Shown here piece after piece: positions 32,085 through 40,627 of a DNA stretch of 64,000 nt; positions within the stretch are counted from its first letter, which is position 1, and each line of letters opens with the position of its first letter. The notes beneath the pieces were generated by a model. The model did no database searches. It had not been told where the DNA came from and saw only the letters and a program-made list of their open reading frames with translations. Made by a program: the position numbers and the translations under genes. Origin of the DNA: Erythrobacter cryptus DSM 12079 (lineage in GTDB: Bacteria; Pseudomonadota; Alphaproteobacteria; Sphingomonadales; Sphingomonadaceae); assembly GCF_000422985.1 (NCBI RefSeq), contig NZ_AUHC01000011.1, forward strand, positions 1 to 64,000. Reading direction: 5' to 3'.

Positions 32085-33326
32085 ATGAACAAGCCCGAAG
32101 GCAATATCTTTGCCCCCGAGACGCTGCTTGATCCCTTCGACTATTACCGCGCCGTGCACGAGGCCGGGATCGGGATCGAATATCTCGAGGGCATGAACAC
32201 CTACGTGGTCTATTCCTATGACCTGTGCAGCGAGGCGGCCAGCAATCCCGAGGTGTTCTCCAATGATTTTACCGCGCTGATGGGGCGCGAGGCGGAGGAG
32301 GAGATCAAGGCGATCCTGGCCGAGGGCTGGCCCGATGTGCCCACCCTGCTGACCGCCGATCACCCGGTGCACACCCGCAACCGCAAGCTTGTGAACCTTG
32401 CCTTTTCCGCCCCGCGGGTGAACGCGATCGAGGCGGACATGCGTGCCAAGTCGATCGAGCTGATCGAGGCCTTTGCCGACAGGGGCGAATGCGAATTCGT
32501 CGAGGAGTTCGCCGTGCCCCTGCCGGTGGCGATGATCGCCGGGCAGATCGGGCTCGAGGACGATCCCAAGCGGGTCAAGGCCTGGTCTGACGCGGCGGTC
32601 GATCGCTTCAGCCAGATGATCGATTTTGAACGCAAGAAGGAATGCGCCCGCAGCCTTGTCGAGTTCCAGCACTATATCAAGGGCCTGATCGACGAGCGCC
32701 GGGCGCATGGCGGCAATGACCTGTTGACCGATCTGGTCGAGGCGCGGGTCGAGGGCGAAACCCCGCTCACCGATCCGGAAATCATGTCGCTGATGCAGCA
32801 GTTCATGGTGGCGGGGAACGAGACCACGACCTCGACGCTTGCCGGGGGGCTGCTCCAGCTGATTCGCAACCCCGATCAGATGGCCAAGGCCAGGGCCGCC
32901 GCCGGCGGGCGCGATCCCAAGCTGATCATGAACCTGGTGGAAGAGGCGCTGCGCTATGAAACCCCGACCGCGGGCATGTGGCGGATCGTCAAGAAGGACA
33001 CCGAGCTTGGGGGCATGAAGATCCCGGCGGGCGCGGTGATGCAGCTGCGCTATGCCGCGGCCAACCGCGATCCGAAGAAATTCCCCGATCCCGATCGCTT
33101 CGATATCGAGCGCGCCAACGCCCGCGCGCACCTGTCCTTCGGCAAGGGGCCGCACATGTGCGTGGGCAACATGCTCAGCCGCAAGGAGATGCTGGTGGCC
33201 TTCGACGAGCTGCTCGAGCGGCTCGATAACTTCGCCATCGCCGACGAGAACGCCATCCGCATCCTGCCCAACATCCTGCTGCGAGGGGTCACCCACCTGC
33301 CCATCACCTTCACCCGCAAGGCCTGA
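32085..33326 (+). CDS. Cytochrome P450 (P450-3)
   Basis: A 413-residue P450 with haem loop FGKGPHMCVG (Cys near residue 359), I-helix VAGNETTTST and K-helix E-x2-R in EEALRYETP. It is placed first in the long operon 32085-39816, which otherwise encodes CoA-thioester enzymes, so it may hydroxylate a side chain or ring ahead of thioester formation. An acyl-CoA dehydrogenase gene follows after 5 bp. No ferredoxin gene is nearby. Confidence 0.93.
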   Translation: MNKPEGNIFAPETLLDPFDYYRAVHEAGIGIEYLEGMNTYVVYSYDLCSEAASNPEVFSNDFTALMGREAEEEIKAILAEGWPDVPTLLTADHPVHTRNRKLVNLAFSAPRVNAIEADMRAKSIELIEAFADRGECEFVEEFAVPLPVAMIAGQIGLEDDPKRVKAWSDAAVDRFSQMIDFERKKECARSLVEFQHYIKGLIDERRAHGGNDLLTDLVEARVEGETPLTDPEIMSLMQQFMVAGNETTTSTLAGGLLQLIRNPDQMAKARAAAGGRDPKLIMNLVEEALRYETPTAGMWRIVKKDTELGGMKIPAGAVMQLRYAAANRDPKKFPDPDRFDIERANARAHLSFGKGPHMCVGNMLSRKEMLVAFDELLERLDNFAIADENAIRILPNILLRGVTHLPITFTRKA

Positions 33327-33331
33327 AGCCC

Positions 33332-34414
33332 ATGAATTTCGATCTTTCCGAAGAGCAGCAGATGTTCGTGGCCGCGGTGGAGCGCTTTGCCGCGCCCATC
33401 GACGTGCCGGCGCGGCGGCGCCTGCGCGCCAGCCCGGGCGGCTATGACCGGGCGCGCTGGCAGGAGCTGGCGGGGCTCGGCCTCATCGCGCTTGCCGCGG
33501 GCGAGGCGGCGGGCGGGCTGGGCGGCGCGCCGATCGATCTGGCGCTGGTGGCCGAGGCGCTGGGCAAGGCCAATGCCCCCGATCCGCTGATCGAGCTGGG
33601 ATTTCTGCCGGCGCTGCTGCTCGAACGCGGCGGCGAAGCCGAGGTGCTCGCCCGGGTGATCGGTGGCGAGACCATCGCCACCTTCGCCTGGACCGAGCGC
33701 GCGCAGCGCTACAGCCTCACCCCCCGCGCCACCCGGGCCGAGGCCAGGGGCGATGACTTTGCCCTTACGGGCGAAAAGACCATGGTGATGGGTGCAGGCC
33801 TTGCCGACCTGTTCATCGTCACCGCCGAGTGCGCCGGCGAGACCGCCTGCTTTCTGGTGGAAAGGGATGCGCCGGGCCTTGAGCTGCGGCCCTATCGCCT
33901 TGCCGATGGCAGCATCGCCGGCGAGCTGCGCCTCACCCGCACCCCGGCGCGCGCGCGCCTCGCGCTTGATGCCGCAGCGCTCGGCGAGGTTGCCGCCGAT
34001 GTGCGCCTTTATGCCGCGGCCGAGATGGTCGGCCTGGGCCAGCGGCTGCTCGAGGACACGCTCGCCTATGTCAAGCAGCGCGAGCAGTTCGGCGTTGCCA
34101 TCGGCAGCTTCCAGGCGCTCCAGCACCGCCTCGTCGATTGCTATGCCCGGGCCGAGCAGGTGCGCTCGATGCTCTATCGCGCCGCGCTCACCGATCGGGC
34201 CGATGCCACCGCCTGGCAGCGCGCCGCCGCCGGGGCCAAGGCCTATATCAGCGAGAATGTCGATGCCATCGCCCGCGAGGCGGTGCAGATGCACGGCGGC
34301 ATGGGGATCACCGATGAACTGGCGATCGGCCATGCGATGAAGCGCGTCCTGCTGCTCGCGCGCCTGTTCGGCGATGCCGACAGCGTGCTCGCCGAATATG
34401 CGCAGGCAGCCTGA
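33332..34414 (+). CDS. Acyl-CoA dehydrogenase
   Basis: A 360-residue flavoenzyme with the family layout: alpha domain from MNFDLSEEQQMFV, middle beta domain (VIGGETIATFAWTER), C-terminal alpha domain with QREQFGVAIGSFQALQHRL and QMHGGMGITDEL. The Glu of ITDEL is where short- and medium-chain enzymes have the catalytic base. It introduces a double bond at C2-C3 of a CoA thioester. Its length and weak N-terminal flavin motif are like the subunits of heteromeric steroid-type ACADs, and a second ACAD lies at 37596. Confidence 0.88.
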   Translation: MNFDLSEEQQMFVAAVERFAAPIDVPARRRLRASPGGYDRARWQELAGLGLIALAAGEAAGGLGGAPIDLALVAEALGKANAPDPLIELGFLPALLLERGGEAEVLARVIGGETIATFAWTERAQRYSLTPRATRAEARGDDFALTGEKTMVMGAGLADLFIVTAECAGETACFLVERDAPGLELRPYRLADGSIAGELRLTRTPARARLALDAAALGEVAADVRLYAAAEMVGLGQRLLEDTLAYVKQREQFGVAIGSFQALQHRLVDCYARAEQVRSMLYRAALTDRADATAWQRAAAGAKAYISENVDAIAREAVQMHGGMGITDELAIGHAMKRVLLLARLFGDADSVLAEYAQAA

Positions 34415-34439
34415 GCGCGCGGGGAGGGGACAGGAGAGC

Positions 34440-34865
34440 ATGGGCGAGAAGATCGATCCCAATCTGTGGAGCGACGATCCCGAACCGCACCTCATCGGCG
34501 GGCGGCTGCCTTCGGGCGAGATCGTCTTTCCGATGCCGGTGGGCGATGCGGCCGAGGGGGTTACGCCTTACAAGCTCAAGCGCCGCGGGCGCCTGTGGTC
34601 GTGGACCACGCAGGGCTTCCTGCCCAAGGAGCCCTATATCGGCCCCGGTGCCGGGCCGGGCGAAGGGCCAGAAGACTTCAAGCCCTTCCTCCTCGGCTAT
34701 GTCGAACTTCCCGGTGAAGTGATCGTCGAGAGCCGCCTCGTCGATTGCCAGCTTGCCGATCTGCACCTCGGCATGGAGCTGGAACTGTGCATCGTGCCCT
34801 TCAACGCGCGCTATGACACCTTCGCCTTCCGTCCTGTCAGCATCAGCGAGGCCCAAGCCGCATGA
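34440..34865 (+). CDS. DUF35 OB-fold protein lacking the zinc-ribbon cysteines
   Basis: A 141-residue protein of the DUF35 family, recognised by its OB-fold part (LWSWTTQGFLPKEPY, YVELPGEVIVESRLVD) and by its place directly before a thiolase-like gene, with a four-base overlap. DUF35 proteins form complexes with SCP2/Ltp-type thiolases and aldolases, for example in steroid side-chain removal. Here the rubredoxin-like ribbon at the N-terminus (GGRLPSGEIVFPMPVG) has no cysteines, so zinc binding is unlikely. The ATG at 34440 follows CAGGAGAGC. Confidence 0.82.
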   Translation: MGEKIDPNLWSDDPEPHLIGGRLPSGEIVFPMPVGDAAEGVTPYKLKRRGRLWSWTTQGFLPKEPYIGPGAGPGEGPEDFKPFLLGYVELPGEVIVESRLVDCQLADLHLGMELELCIVPFNARYDTFAFRPVSISEAQAA

Positions 34866-36025
34866 GCGAGAATGTCTACATCATCGGCGCCGGGATCCAC
34901 CCCTTTGGCCGCACCGAGGGCCGCTCGGGCCGCGAGCAAGGGGTGGTGGCGGTGCGCGAGGCGCTGAAGGATGCGGGGCTCGAATGGGCCGATATCGAAT
35001 GCGCCTACGGCGGCTCGGCCGCGGCCGGCAATGCCGATATCATGGTCAACGAGCTGGGCCTTACCAGCCTGCCCTTCACCAATGTCGCCAATGGCTGCGC
35101 CACCGGGGGCAGCGCGCTCGCCTCGGCCCAGCAGGCGATCGCCAGCGGCATGTATGACCTGGCCCTGGCGGTGGGCTTCGACAAGCATCCGCGCGGCGCC
35201 TTCAACGCCAAGCCTGCCGATTATGGCCTGCCCGACTGGTATGGGCAGACCGGGATGATGCTGACCACGCAGTTCTTCGCGCTCAAGATCCAGCGCTACA
35301 TGCAGCTTCACGGCATCAGCCGGCGCACGCTTGGCCTCGTGGCCGAAAAGGCCTTCCGCAACGGCAGCCTTGCCCCCCATGCCTGGCGGCGCAGCCCGGT
35401 CGATCTCGACACGATCCTCAACGCCCCCGTGATCAACGATCCGCTGACCAAATACATGTTCTGCTCGCCCTCCGAAGGGGCGGTGGCGCTGATCCTGGCG
35501 TCGGAGAAGAAGATGCGCGCGCTGGGCGCGGATGGCGTGAAGATCCGCGCCATCGCGGTCAAGACCCGCCCGCCCCATTCCTTCGAGGTGTTCCAGCCCG
35601 GGGTGAGCATCGAGGAGGGCGGCAAGCCCACGGTGCTCGCCAGCAAGGCCGCCTTCGCGCGCGCCGGGATCGGGCCGGAGGACATTTCGGTTGCCCAGCT
35701 CCAGGACACCGAAAGCGGGGCAGAGATCATGCACATGGCCGAAAACGGCTTCTGCAAGGATGGCGAACAGGAAGAATGGCTCGCCAATGGCTGGAGCGAG
35801 ATCGGCGGGCGCCTGCCGATCAACACCGATGGTGGGTGCCTGGCCTGCGGCGAGCCGATCGGGGCCTCGGGCCTGAGGCAGGTCTATGAGAACGTCACCC
35901 AGCTGCGCCAGCGCGCCGGGGCGCGGCAGGTGCCCGGGCGCGACGGCAAGGGGCCGCGCTTCGGCTACAGCCATGTCTATGGCGCCCCGGGGCTTTCGGC
36001 GGTGGCGATCCTGGAGCGCGCATGA
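34862..36025 (+). CDS. Thiolase-superfamily lipid-transfer-like protein
   Basis: A 387-residue thiolase-fold enzyme. The nucleophilic Cys is Cys79 in VANGCATGGSAL. The C-terminal thiolase box, usually GG-x4-GHP-x-GASG, reads GGCLACGEPIGASG, so His is replaced by Glu and an extra Cys is present. Members of this subgroup cleave or form C-C bonds in CoA esters or act in side-chain aldol cleavage, usually with a DUF35 partner, here the gene immediately upstream. It is coupled to the next SDR by ATGA. Confidence 0.87.
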   Translation: MSENVYIIGAGIHPFGRTEGRSGREQGVVAVREALKDAGLEWADIECAYGGSAAAGNADIMVNELGLTSLPFTNVANGCATGGSALASAQQAIASGMYDLALAVGFDKHPRGAFNAKPADYGLPDWYGQTGMMLTTQFFALKIQRYMQLHGISRRTLGLVAEKAFRNGSLAPHAWRRSPVDLDTILNAPVINDPLTKYMFCSPSEGAVALILASEKKMRALGADGVKIRAIAVKTRPPHSFEVFQPGVSIEEGGKPTVLASKAAFARAGIGPEDISVAQLQDTESGAEIMHMAENGFCKDGEQEEWLANGWSEIGGRLPINTDGGCLACGEPIGASGLRQVYENVTQLRQRAGARQVPGRDGKGPRFGYSHVYGAPGLSAVAILERA

Positions 36026-36792
36026 GCCGGATGGAGGGCAAGGTCGCGCTGGTCTCGGGCGGCGCGGAAGGGATCGGCGCGGCGGTGGCCCGCGCGATCG
36101 TGGCCGAGGGCGGCAGCGTGATGCTGGGCGATGTCCAGCTTGACAAGGCCGAGGCCCTGGCGCGCGAACTGGGCGATCGCGCCGCGGCGGTGGCGCTTGA
36201 TGTGCGCGCGCTTGACCAGTGGGAAGCCGCGGTGGCGGCGACCCAGGCGCGCTTCGGCAAGCTCACCGTGCTTGCCAATATCGCCGGGATTTCCGAGCCC
36301 GGCACGGTGACCGATGGCCCGCTCGAGCTGTGGCACCGCACCCTTGCGATCAACCTCACCGGGCCGTTCTACGGGATGCGCGCGGCGATCCCGGCGATGG
36401 TGGCAAGCGGCGAGCCTTGCGCGATCGTCAATATCGGCTCGATGATCGCATTGCGGCCCGCGGCCTTCGTCGCCGCCTATTCGGCCTCCAAGACCGGCCT
36501 GCGCGGGCTCACCCAGTCGGTCGCGCTCGATCTGGCCGCGCGCGGGCTGCCGATCCGGGTCAACATGGTGCACCCGGGCGCGATCCGCACCCCGATGTAT
36601 GAGCGCTACAAGTTCTCCGGCGCCGACAGCCCCGAGAACATTGAGGCCAATTTTGCCGCCACCCATCCGATGAACCGCATCGGCGAGCCGGAGGAAGTCG
36701 CCCGCGCGGTGGTGTTTCTCGCCAGTGACGAGGCCGGCTTTACCACCGGCTGCGATTTCACCGTCGATGGCGGCGGGTCGATAAGGAGCTGA
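36022..36792 (+). CDS. Short-chain dehydrogenase/reductase (SDR)
   Basis: A 256-residue classical SDR with SGGAEGIG at residues 12-19, ANIAG at 85-89 (replacing NNAG), and Tyr153-x3-Lys157 in AYSASKTG. In this position, right after a thiolase-like gene, a hydroxyacyl-CoA or ring-alcohol dehydrogenase role is plausible. Four-base overlap upstream and 1 bp gap to the ThuA-like gene downstream show strict co-transcription. Confidence 0.9.
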   Translation: MSRMEGKVALVSGGAEGIGAAVARAIVAEGGSVMLGDVQLDKAEALARELGDRAAAVALDVRALDQWEAAVAATQARFGKLTVLANIAGISEPGTVTDGPLELWHRTLAINLTGPFYGMRAAIPAMVASGEPCAIVNIGSMIALRPAAFVAAYSASKTGLRGLTQSVALDLAARGLPIRVNMVHPGAIRTPMYERYKFSGADSPENIEANFAATHPMNRIGEPEEVARAVVFLASDEAGFTTGCDFTVDGGGSIRS

Positions 36793-36793
36793 C

Positions 36794-37558
36794 ATGGCAG
36801 ACCATGGAGATCAGCCCGCGCGGCGCATCGATGCCCATTTCATCGCCGCGGGCAAGTATCACGATATCGACCATGCCCGGCTCGAGATCCTGAAGCTCCT
36901 CGCCGAGCATCCGCAGGTCCGCACCACGGTGGCCTGCGACTATTCGGGGCTCGAACGGCTCGATCAGTGCCGCTTTCTCATCACCTATACCTGCGATCTG
37001 ATGCCCACGCCCGAGGAGGCCGCGCAGCTGCGCGCGTGGATGGAAAAGGGCGGCAAGTGGATGGCGCTGCACGGCACCAATTCGATCCTCGTCTTCACCC
37101 CCGAGGGCCTGGTCGATGCGCCCGAGACGCGCCCGGATGTGATGGAGATGCTGGGCACGCAGTTCCTTGCCCATCCGCCGATCGACAAGTTCTTGGTCGA
37201 GGTGGTCGATGGCGCGCACGAGCTGACGCGCGGCATCGCCGATTTCGAGGTGGTGGACGAGCTTTACCTTTCTACCACCACCGCGCCGATCGAAACGCTG
37301 ATGCAGACCAGCTTCGAAGGCGAGGCCACCGGCTTTACCCGCAGCCACTGGGACAAGACCAGCGTGCCTATCCTTTATACGAGGAAGATCGGCGCGGGGC
37401 AGATCATATACAATACGCTCGGCCATTGCCGCGGGCATTATGACCTTCCCGGCATGGTCGATTTCTATCCGCACAAGGAAATGTGCGCGTGGAATTACGA
37501 TGTCTATTATGAGCTTTTGCGGCGCACCATCCGCTGGGCCATGAGAGACGGGGCCTGA
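36794..37558 (+). CDS. ThuA-like domain protein
   Basis: A 254-residue ThuA-like protein: a first strand with HFIAAGKYHDIDHARLEIL, then CRFLITYTCDLMPTPEEAA, MALHGTNSI at the nucleophile-loop position (no Cys), LTRGIADFEVVDELYLS and GAGQIIYNTLGHCRGH. It keeps the H..G-T/R-HPxTxGxxxFxxxDExY arrangement in weaker form than the copy at 30844. It is placed in an operon of CoA-ester enzymes, an unusual setting for the family. Function unknown. Confidence 0.78.
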   Translation: MADHGDQPARRIDAHFIAAGKYHDIDHARLEILKLLAEHPQVRTTVACDYSGLERLDQCRFLITYTCDLMPTPEEAAQLRAWMEKGGKWMALHGTNSILVFTPEGLVDAPETRPDVMEMLGTQFLAHPPIDKFLVEVVDGAHELTRGIADFEVVDELYLSTTTAPIETLMQTSFEGEATGFTRSHWDKTSVPILYTRKIGAGQIIYNTLGHCRGHYDLPGMVDFYPHKEMCAWNYDVYYELLRRTIRWAMRDGA

Positions 37559-37595
37559 ACGGACAGAGACTTGCGACGCCTGGGATCGAACTGAC

Positions 37596-38804
37596 ATGGA
37601 CATGGATTTCTCGCCCGAGGATCTCGCCTTCCGCGAGGAAGTGCGCGCTTTCCTCAAGGACAACCTGCCCGAGCGGCTGCGCGATGGGGCGCGGCGCACG
37701 CCGGGGGTTTTCGTTGAGCCCGATATCGGGATGGAATGGCACCGCATCCTCTACAGAAAGGGCTGGGTCGCCCCTCACTGGCCCAAGGAGGATGGCGGCA
37801 CCGGCTGGACCCCGACGCAGAAATTCATTTTCGAGAAGGAATGCGCGCTCGCCGGCGCCCCGGCGCTCGCCATTCTCGGCTTGCGCCTGGTTGGCCCAGT
37901 GATCTGCGAATTCGGCACGCCCGAGCAGAAGGCGCGCTTCCTGCCGCGCATCCTTTCGGGCGAGGATTACTGGTGCCAGGGCTATTCCGAGCCGGGTTCG
38001 GGCTCCGACCTTGCATCCCTGAAGACCTCCGCCCGGCTGGAGGGGGATGAATATGTCATCAACGGCTCGAAGATCTGGACCACCCACGCCCACCACGCCA
38101 ACTGGATCTTCGCGCTGGTGCGCACCGATCCCACGGTGAAGAAGCAGCAGGGGATCAGCTTCCTCCTGGTGCCGATGGATCAGCCCGGGGTGGAGGTGAC
38201 GCCGATCTATTCGATGTCGGGCGATCACGAGGTCAACCAGGTGTTCTTCACCAATGCCCGCACCCATGTGTCGAACCGCATCGGCGCAGAAGGGCAGGGC
38301 TGGAGCATCGCCAAGTTCCTGCTCGAAAACGAGCGCGGCGGATCGTGCTTTGCCCCACGCCTCCTGCAATCGATCGAGCGGCTCGAGACGCTGGCGCGCA
38401 CCCAGCCTTCGGGCGTCAACGGGGCGATCGCCCACGATCCGCGCTTCCGTGATCGGCTGGCGCGGGTCAGGCTCGAGGCCGAGGCGCTCGAGGTGACCGA
38501 GCTGCGCATCCTGGCCGAACTGGCCAAGGGGCGCGGGCCCGGACCGCAGACCTCGCTGGTCAAGCTGCTCGGCGCCAATATCGGCCAGCAGGTCGATACC
38601 TTGCGGCTCGAACTGCTCGGCCCGGACGCCCTGCAACTGCCGCTCGAACGCCCGCTCTATGGCAACGAGGCGCCCGAGCCGGTCGGCAGCGAATATGCCC
38701 AGATCGCCATGGGCCGCTATCTCAACAACCGCGCCGCCACCATCTTCGGCGGATCGGACGAGGTGCAGAAGAACATCATTGCCAAGACCGTGCTGGGGCT
38801 GTGA
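37596..38804 (+). CDS. Acyl-CoA dehydrogenase
   Basis: A 402-residue full-length acyl-CoA dehydrogenase, with FSPEDLAFREEVRAFLKDNLP at the start, the FAD-contact segment QGYSEPGSGSDLASLKT at about 128-145, and the C-terminal TIFGGSDEVQKNIIAKTVLG box. It oxidises a CoA ester to the enoyl-CoA form. The start at 37596 may shift to 37602 (two in-frame ATGs). It is separated from the ThuA-like gene by 37 bp without a clear promoter, so still one operon. Confidence 0.92.
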   Translation: MDMDFSPEDLAFREEVRAFLKDNLPERLRDGARRTPGVFVEPDIGMEWHRILYRKGWVAPHWPKEDGGTGWTPTQKFIFEKECALAGAPALAILGLRLVGPVICEFGTPEQKARFLPRILSGEDYWCQGYSEPGSGSDLASLKTSARLEGDEYVINGSKIWTTHAHHANWIFALVRTDPTVKKQQGISFLLVPMDQPGVEVTPIYSMSGDHEVNQVFFTNARTHVSNRIGAEGQGWSIAKFLLENERGGSCFAPRLLQSIERLETLARTQPSGVNGAIAHDPRFRDRLARVRLEAEALEVTELRILAELAKGRGPGPQTSLVKLLGANIGQQVDTLRLELLGPDALQLPLERPLYGNEAPEPVGSEYAQIAMGRYLNNRAATIFGGSDEVQKNIIAKTVLGL

Positions 38805-38913
38805 GGCTGAAACCGCCCGCCTGAGGCCGCGTTGAGGGCAAGCGCCAAGCGCTTGATCGGCCGCGCCGCGCAGCCGGCGGCTGGCAGAGAAGTGACGAGG
38901 AAGGACACATCCC

Positions 38914-39816
38914 ATGGACGTTTCAAAGCTGATGTTCCGCGATGGCCTGATGGAAGGCGAGCGCATCCTGGTGACCGGCGGGGGCACGGGGCTTGGGCGC
39001 GAGATGGCCGAGGCCTTCCTCGCGCTGGGGGCGACGGTCTATATCTGCGGGCGGCGGCAGTCCAAGCTCGACGAGACCGCCGCCGAACTCACCGAGCGCC
39101 ACGGCGGCAAGATCGTCGGCATGGCCTGCGACATCCGCGATGCCGACATGATCCACGAGATGGTTGACCGGATCTGGGCCGATGGCGGGGCGCTGACCGG
39201 CGTGGTCAACAATGCCGCGGGCAACTTCATCAGCCGCACCGAGGATCTTTCGGTGGGCGGCTTTAATGCCATTGCCGATATCGTCATGCGCGGCACCTTC
39301 TATGTCACGCTCGATGTCGGCAAGCGGCTGATCAAGGAGAAGAAGAAGGCAAGCTTCCTCTCGATCCTCACCACCTGGGTGTGGTCGGGCAGCGCCTTCG
39401 TGGTGCCGAGCGCGATGAGCAAGACCGCGATCCACGCCATGACCCAGAGTCTTGCCACCGAATGGGGCCGCTATGGCCTCAGGTTCAATGCCATCGCCCC
39501 CGGCCTGTTTCCGACCAAGGGCATGAACGCAAGGCTCAATCCGGGGAGCAGCGGCGACAATCAGAAGAACCTGCTCAACCCCATGGGCCGCGCCGGGGAG
39601 ATGCACGAGCTTGCCAATCTCGCGGTGTTCCTGATGGCCAAGGGGGCCGAATATGTGAACGGCCAGACCATCGCCATCGACGGGGCGGGCTTCCAGGCCA
39701 ATGGCGGCACCTTTTACCCCATGCTCCACGCGCTCGGCGATGCCGAGTGGGAGGCGATGCGGGCGATGATCAAGGGCACCAACGAGAAGGACAAGGCCGA
39801 GCGCACCGTCGGCTGA
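38914..39816 (+). CDS. SDR of the 2,4-dienoyl-CoA reductase type
   Basis: A 300-residue SDR. TGGGTGLG lies at residues 21-28. At the catalytic place where classical SDRs have Tyr-x3-Lys, it has Ser166-x3-Lys170 (VVPSAMSKTAI), the pattern known from mitochondrial-type 2,4-dienoyl-CoA reductases, which use a Ser/Asn pair instead of Tyr. It should reduce a dienoyl-CoA with NADPH. It starts after GAGGAAGGACACATCCC and ends the long operon at 39816. Confidence 0.82.
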   Translation: MDVSKLMFRDGLMEGERILVTGGGTGLGREMAEAFLALGATVYICGRRQSKLDETAAELTERHGGKIVGMACDIRDADMIHEMVDRIWADGGALTGVVNNAAGNFISRTEDLSVGGFNAIADIVMRGTFYVTLDVGKRLIKEKKKASFLSILTTWVWSGSAFVVPSAMSKTAIHAMTQSLATEWGRYGLRFNAIAPGLFPTKGMNARLNPGSSGDNQKNLLNPMGRAGEMHELANLAVFLMAKGAEYVNGQTIAIDGAGFQANGGTFYPMLHALGDAEWEAMRAMIKGTNEKDKAERTVG

Positions 39817-39841
39817 CGCGCGCCCCGGATCGGCCTTGCTC

Positions 39842-40627
39842 TCAGCCCTGGCTGCGCCCGCGCGCCTGCACCGCGGCGCGGCGCGCCTCGACCGCCTGCG
39901 GGCTGACCGCGGCATTGGCCGCGGCTGAACGCGCGGCCTCGAGCGCGAGACCCTCGGCCAGGCTCACGGCAAAGCCATCATCGATGAGGCGCTTGTAGGC
40001 GGCAAGGAAGGCCGGGTCGATCCCGGCCATGTCGCCTGCAAGGCGGCGGGCGAGCGGCAGGAGTTCCTCGGGCGCGACGACGTGGTTGACCAGCCCCCAG
40101 GCATGGGCCGTGTGGGCATCGAGGAAATTGCCGGTAAAGGCCAGTTCCTTGGCCCGCGAAATGCCGATCATCCGGCTCAGCTTCTGCGACAGGCCCCAGC
40201 CCGGCACGATCCCCACCCGCGCATGGGTATCGGCAAAGCGGGCAGTGGTGCTGGCGATCAGCACGTCGCAGGCGAGCGCCAGTTCGAAGCCGCCGGTGAT
40301 CGCCACCCCGTTGATCGCCCCGATCACCGGCTTGGAGCATTGTTCGACTGCTTTGACCGGATTGTCGGCCGGATCGGTGGCATTGGCGCTGCCGAGCGCG
40401 CCCGCCTCGCTCCCCAGTTCCTTCAGATCAAGCCCGGCGGTAAAGGCGCGCGTGCCCGCCCCGGTGAGGATCACCACGCGCACGGCCTCATCGCCATCGA
40501 GCGCGCGCATCACTTCGGCCAGGCGCGCGCGCAGCGCCCGGTTGAGCGCGTTCATCGCCCCGGGCCGGTTGAGGGTGACGGTGGCGATGCCCTCGGCCAC
40601 TTCGCACAGAACCACATCCGCGATCAT
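39842..40627 (-). CDS. Enoyl-CoA hydratase/isomerase
   Basis: A 261-residue crotonase-fold protein. The oxyanion-hole strands are RAFTAGLDLKEL and PVIGAINGVAITGGFELALA; the position of the second catalytic Glu is uncertain (GIVPGWGLSQKL). It hydrates or isomerises enoyl-CoA and fits the beta-oxidation-like functions of the operon that converges on it. The ATG at 40627 overlaps the ung stop by four bases on the same strand, so it is transcribed together with a DNA repair gene. Confidence 0.87.
   Translation of the reverse strand: MIADVVLCEVAEGIATVTLNRPGAMNALNRALRARLAEVMRALDGDEAVRVVILTGAGTRAFTAGLDLKELGSEAGALGSANATDPADNPVKAVEQCSKPVIGAINGVAITGGFELALACDVLIASTTARFADTHARVGIVPGWGLSQKLSRMIGISRAKELAFTGNFLDAHTAHAWGLVNHVVAPEELLPLARRLAGDMAGIDPAFLAAYKRLIDDGFAVSLAEGLALEAARSAAANAAVSPQAVEARRAAVQARGRSQG

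Noticed and set aside
38839..38855. CAAGCG/CGCTTG hairpin before the dienoyl-CoA-reductase-like gene as terminator
   Set aside because: Six base pairs without a T run in the middle of an operon; too weak to call.
411..40627. Naming the cluster as a steroid or bile-acid degradation locus
   Set aside because: Several components are shared with steroid catabolism, but the hallmark ring-cleavage genes (HsaC-, KshAB- or Kce-like sets) are not visible, so the substrate is left open.
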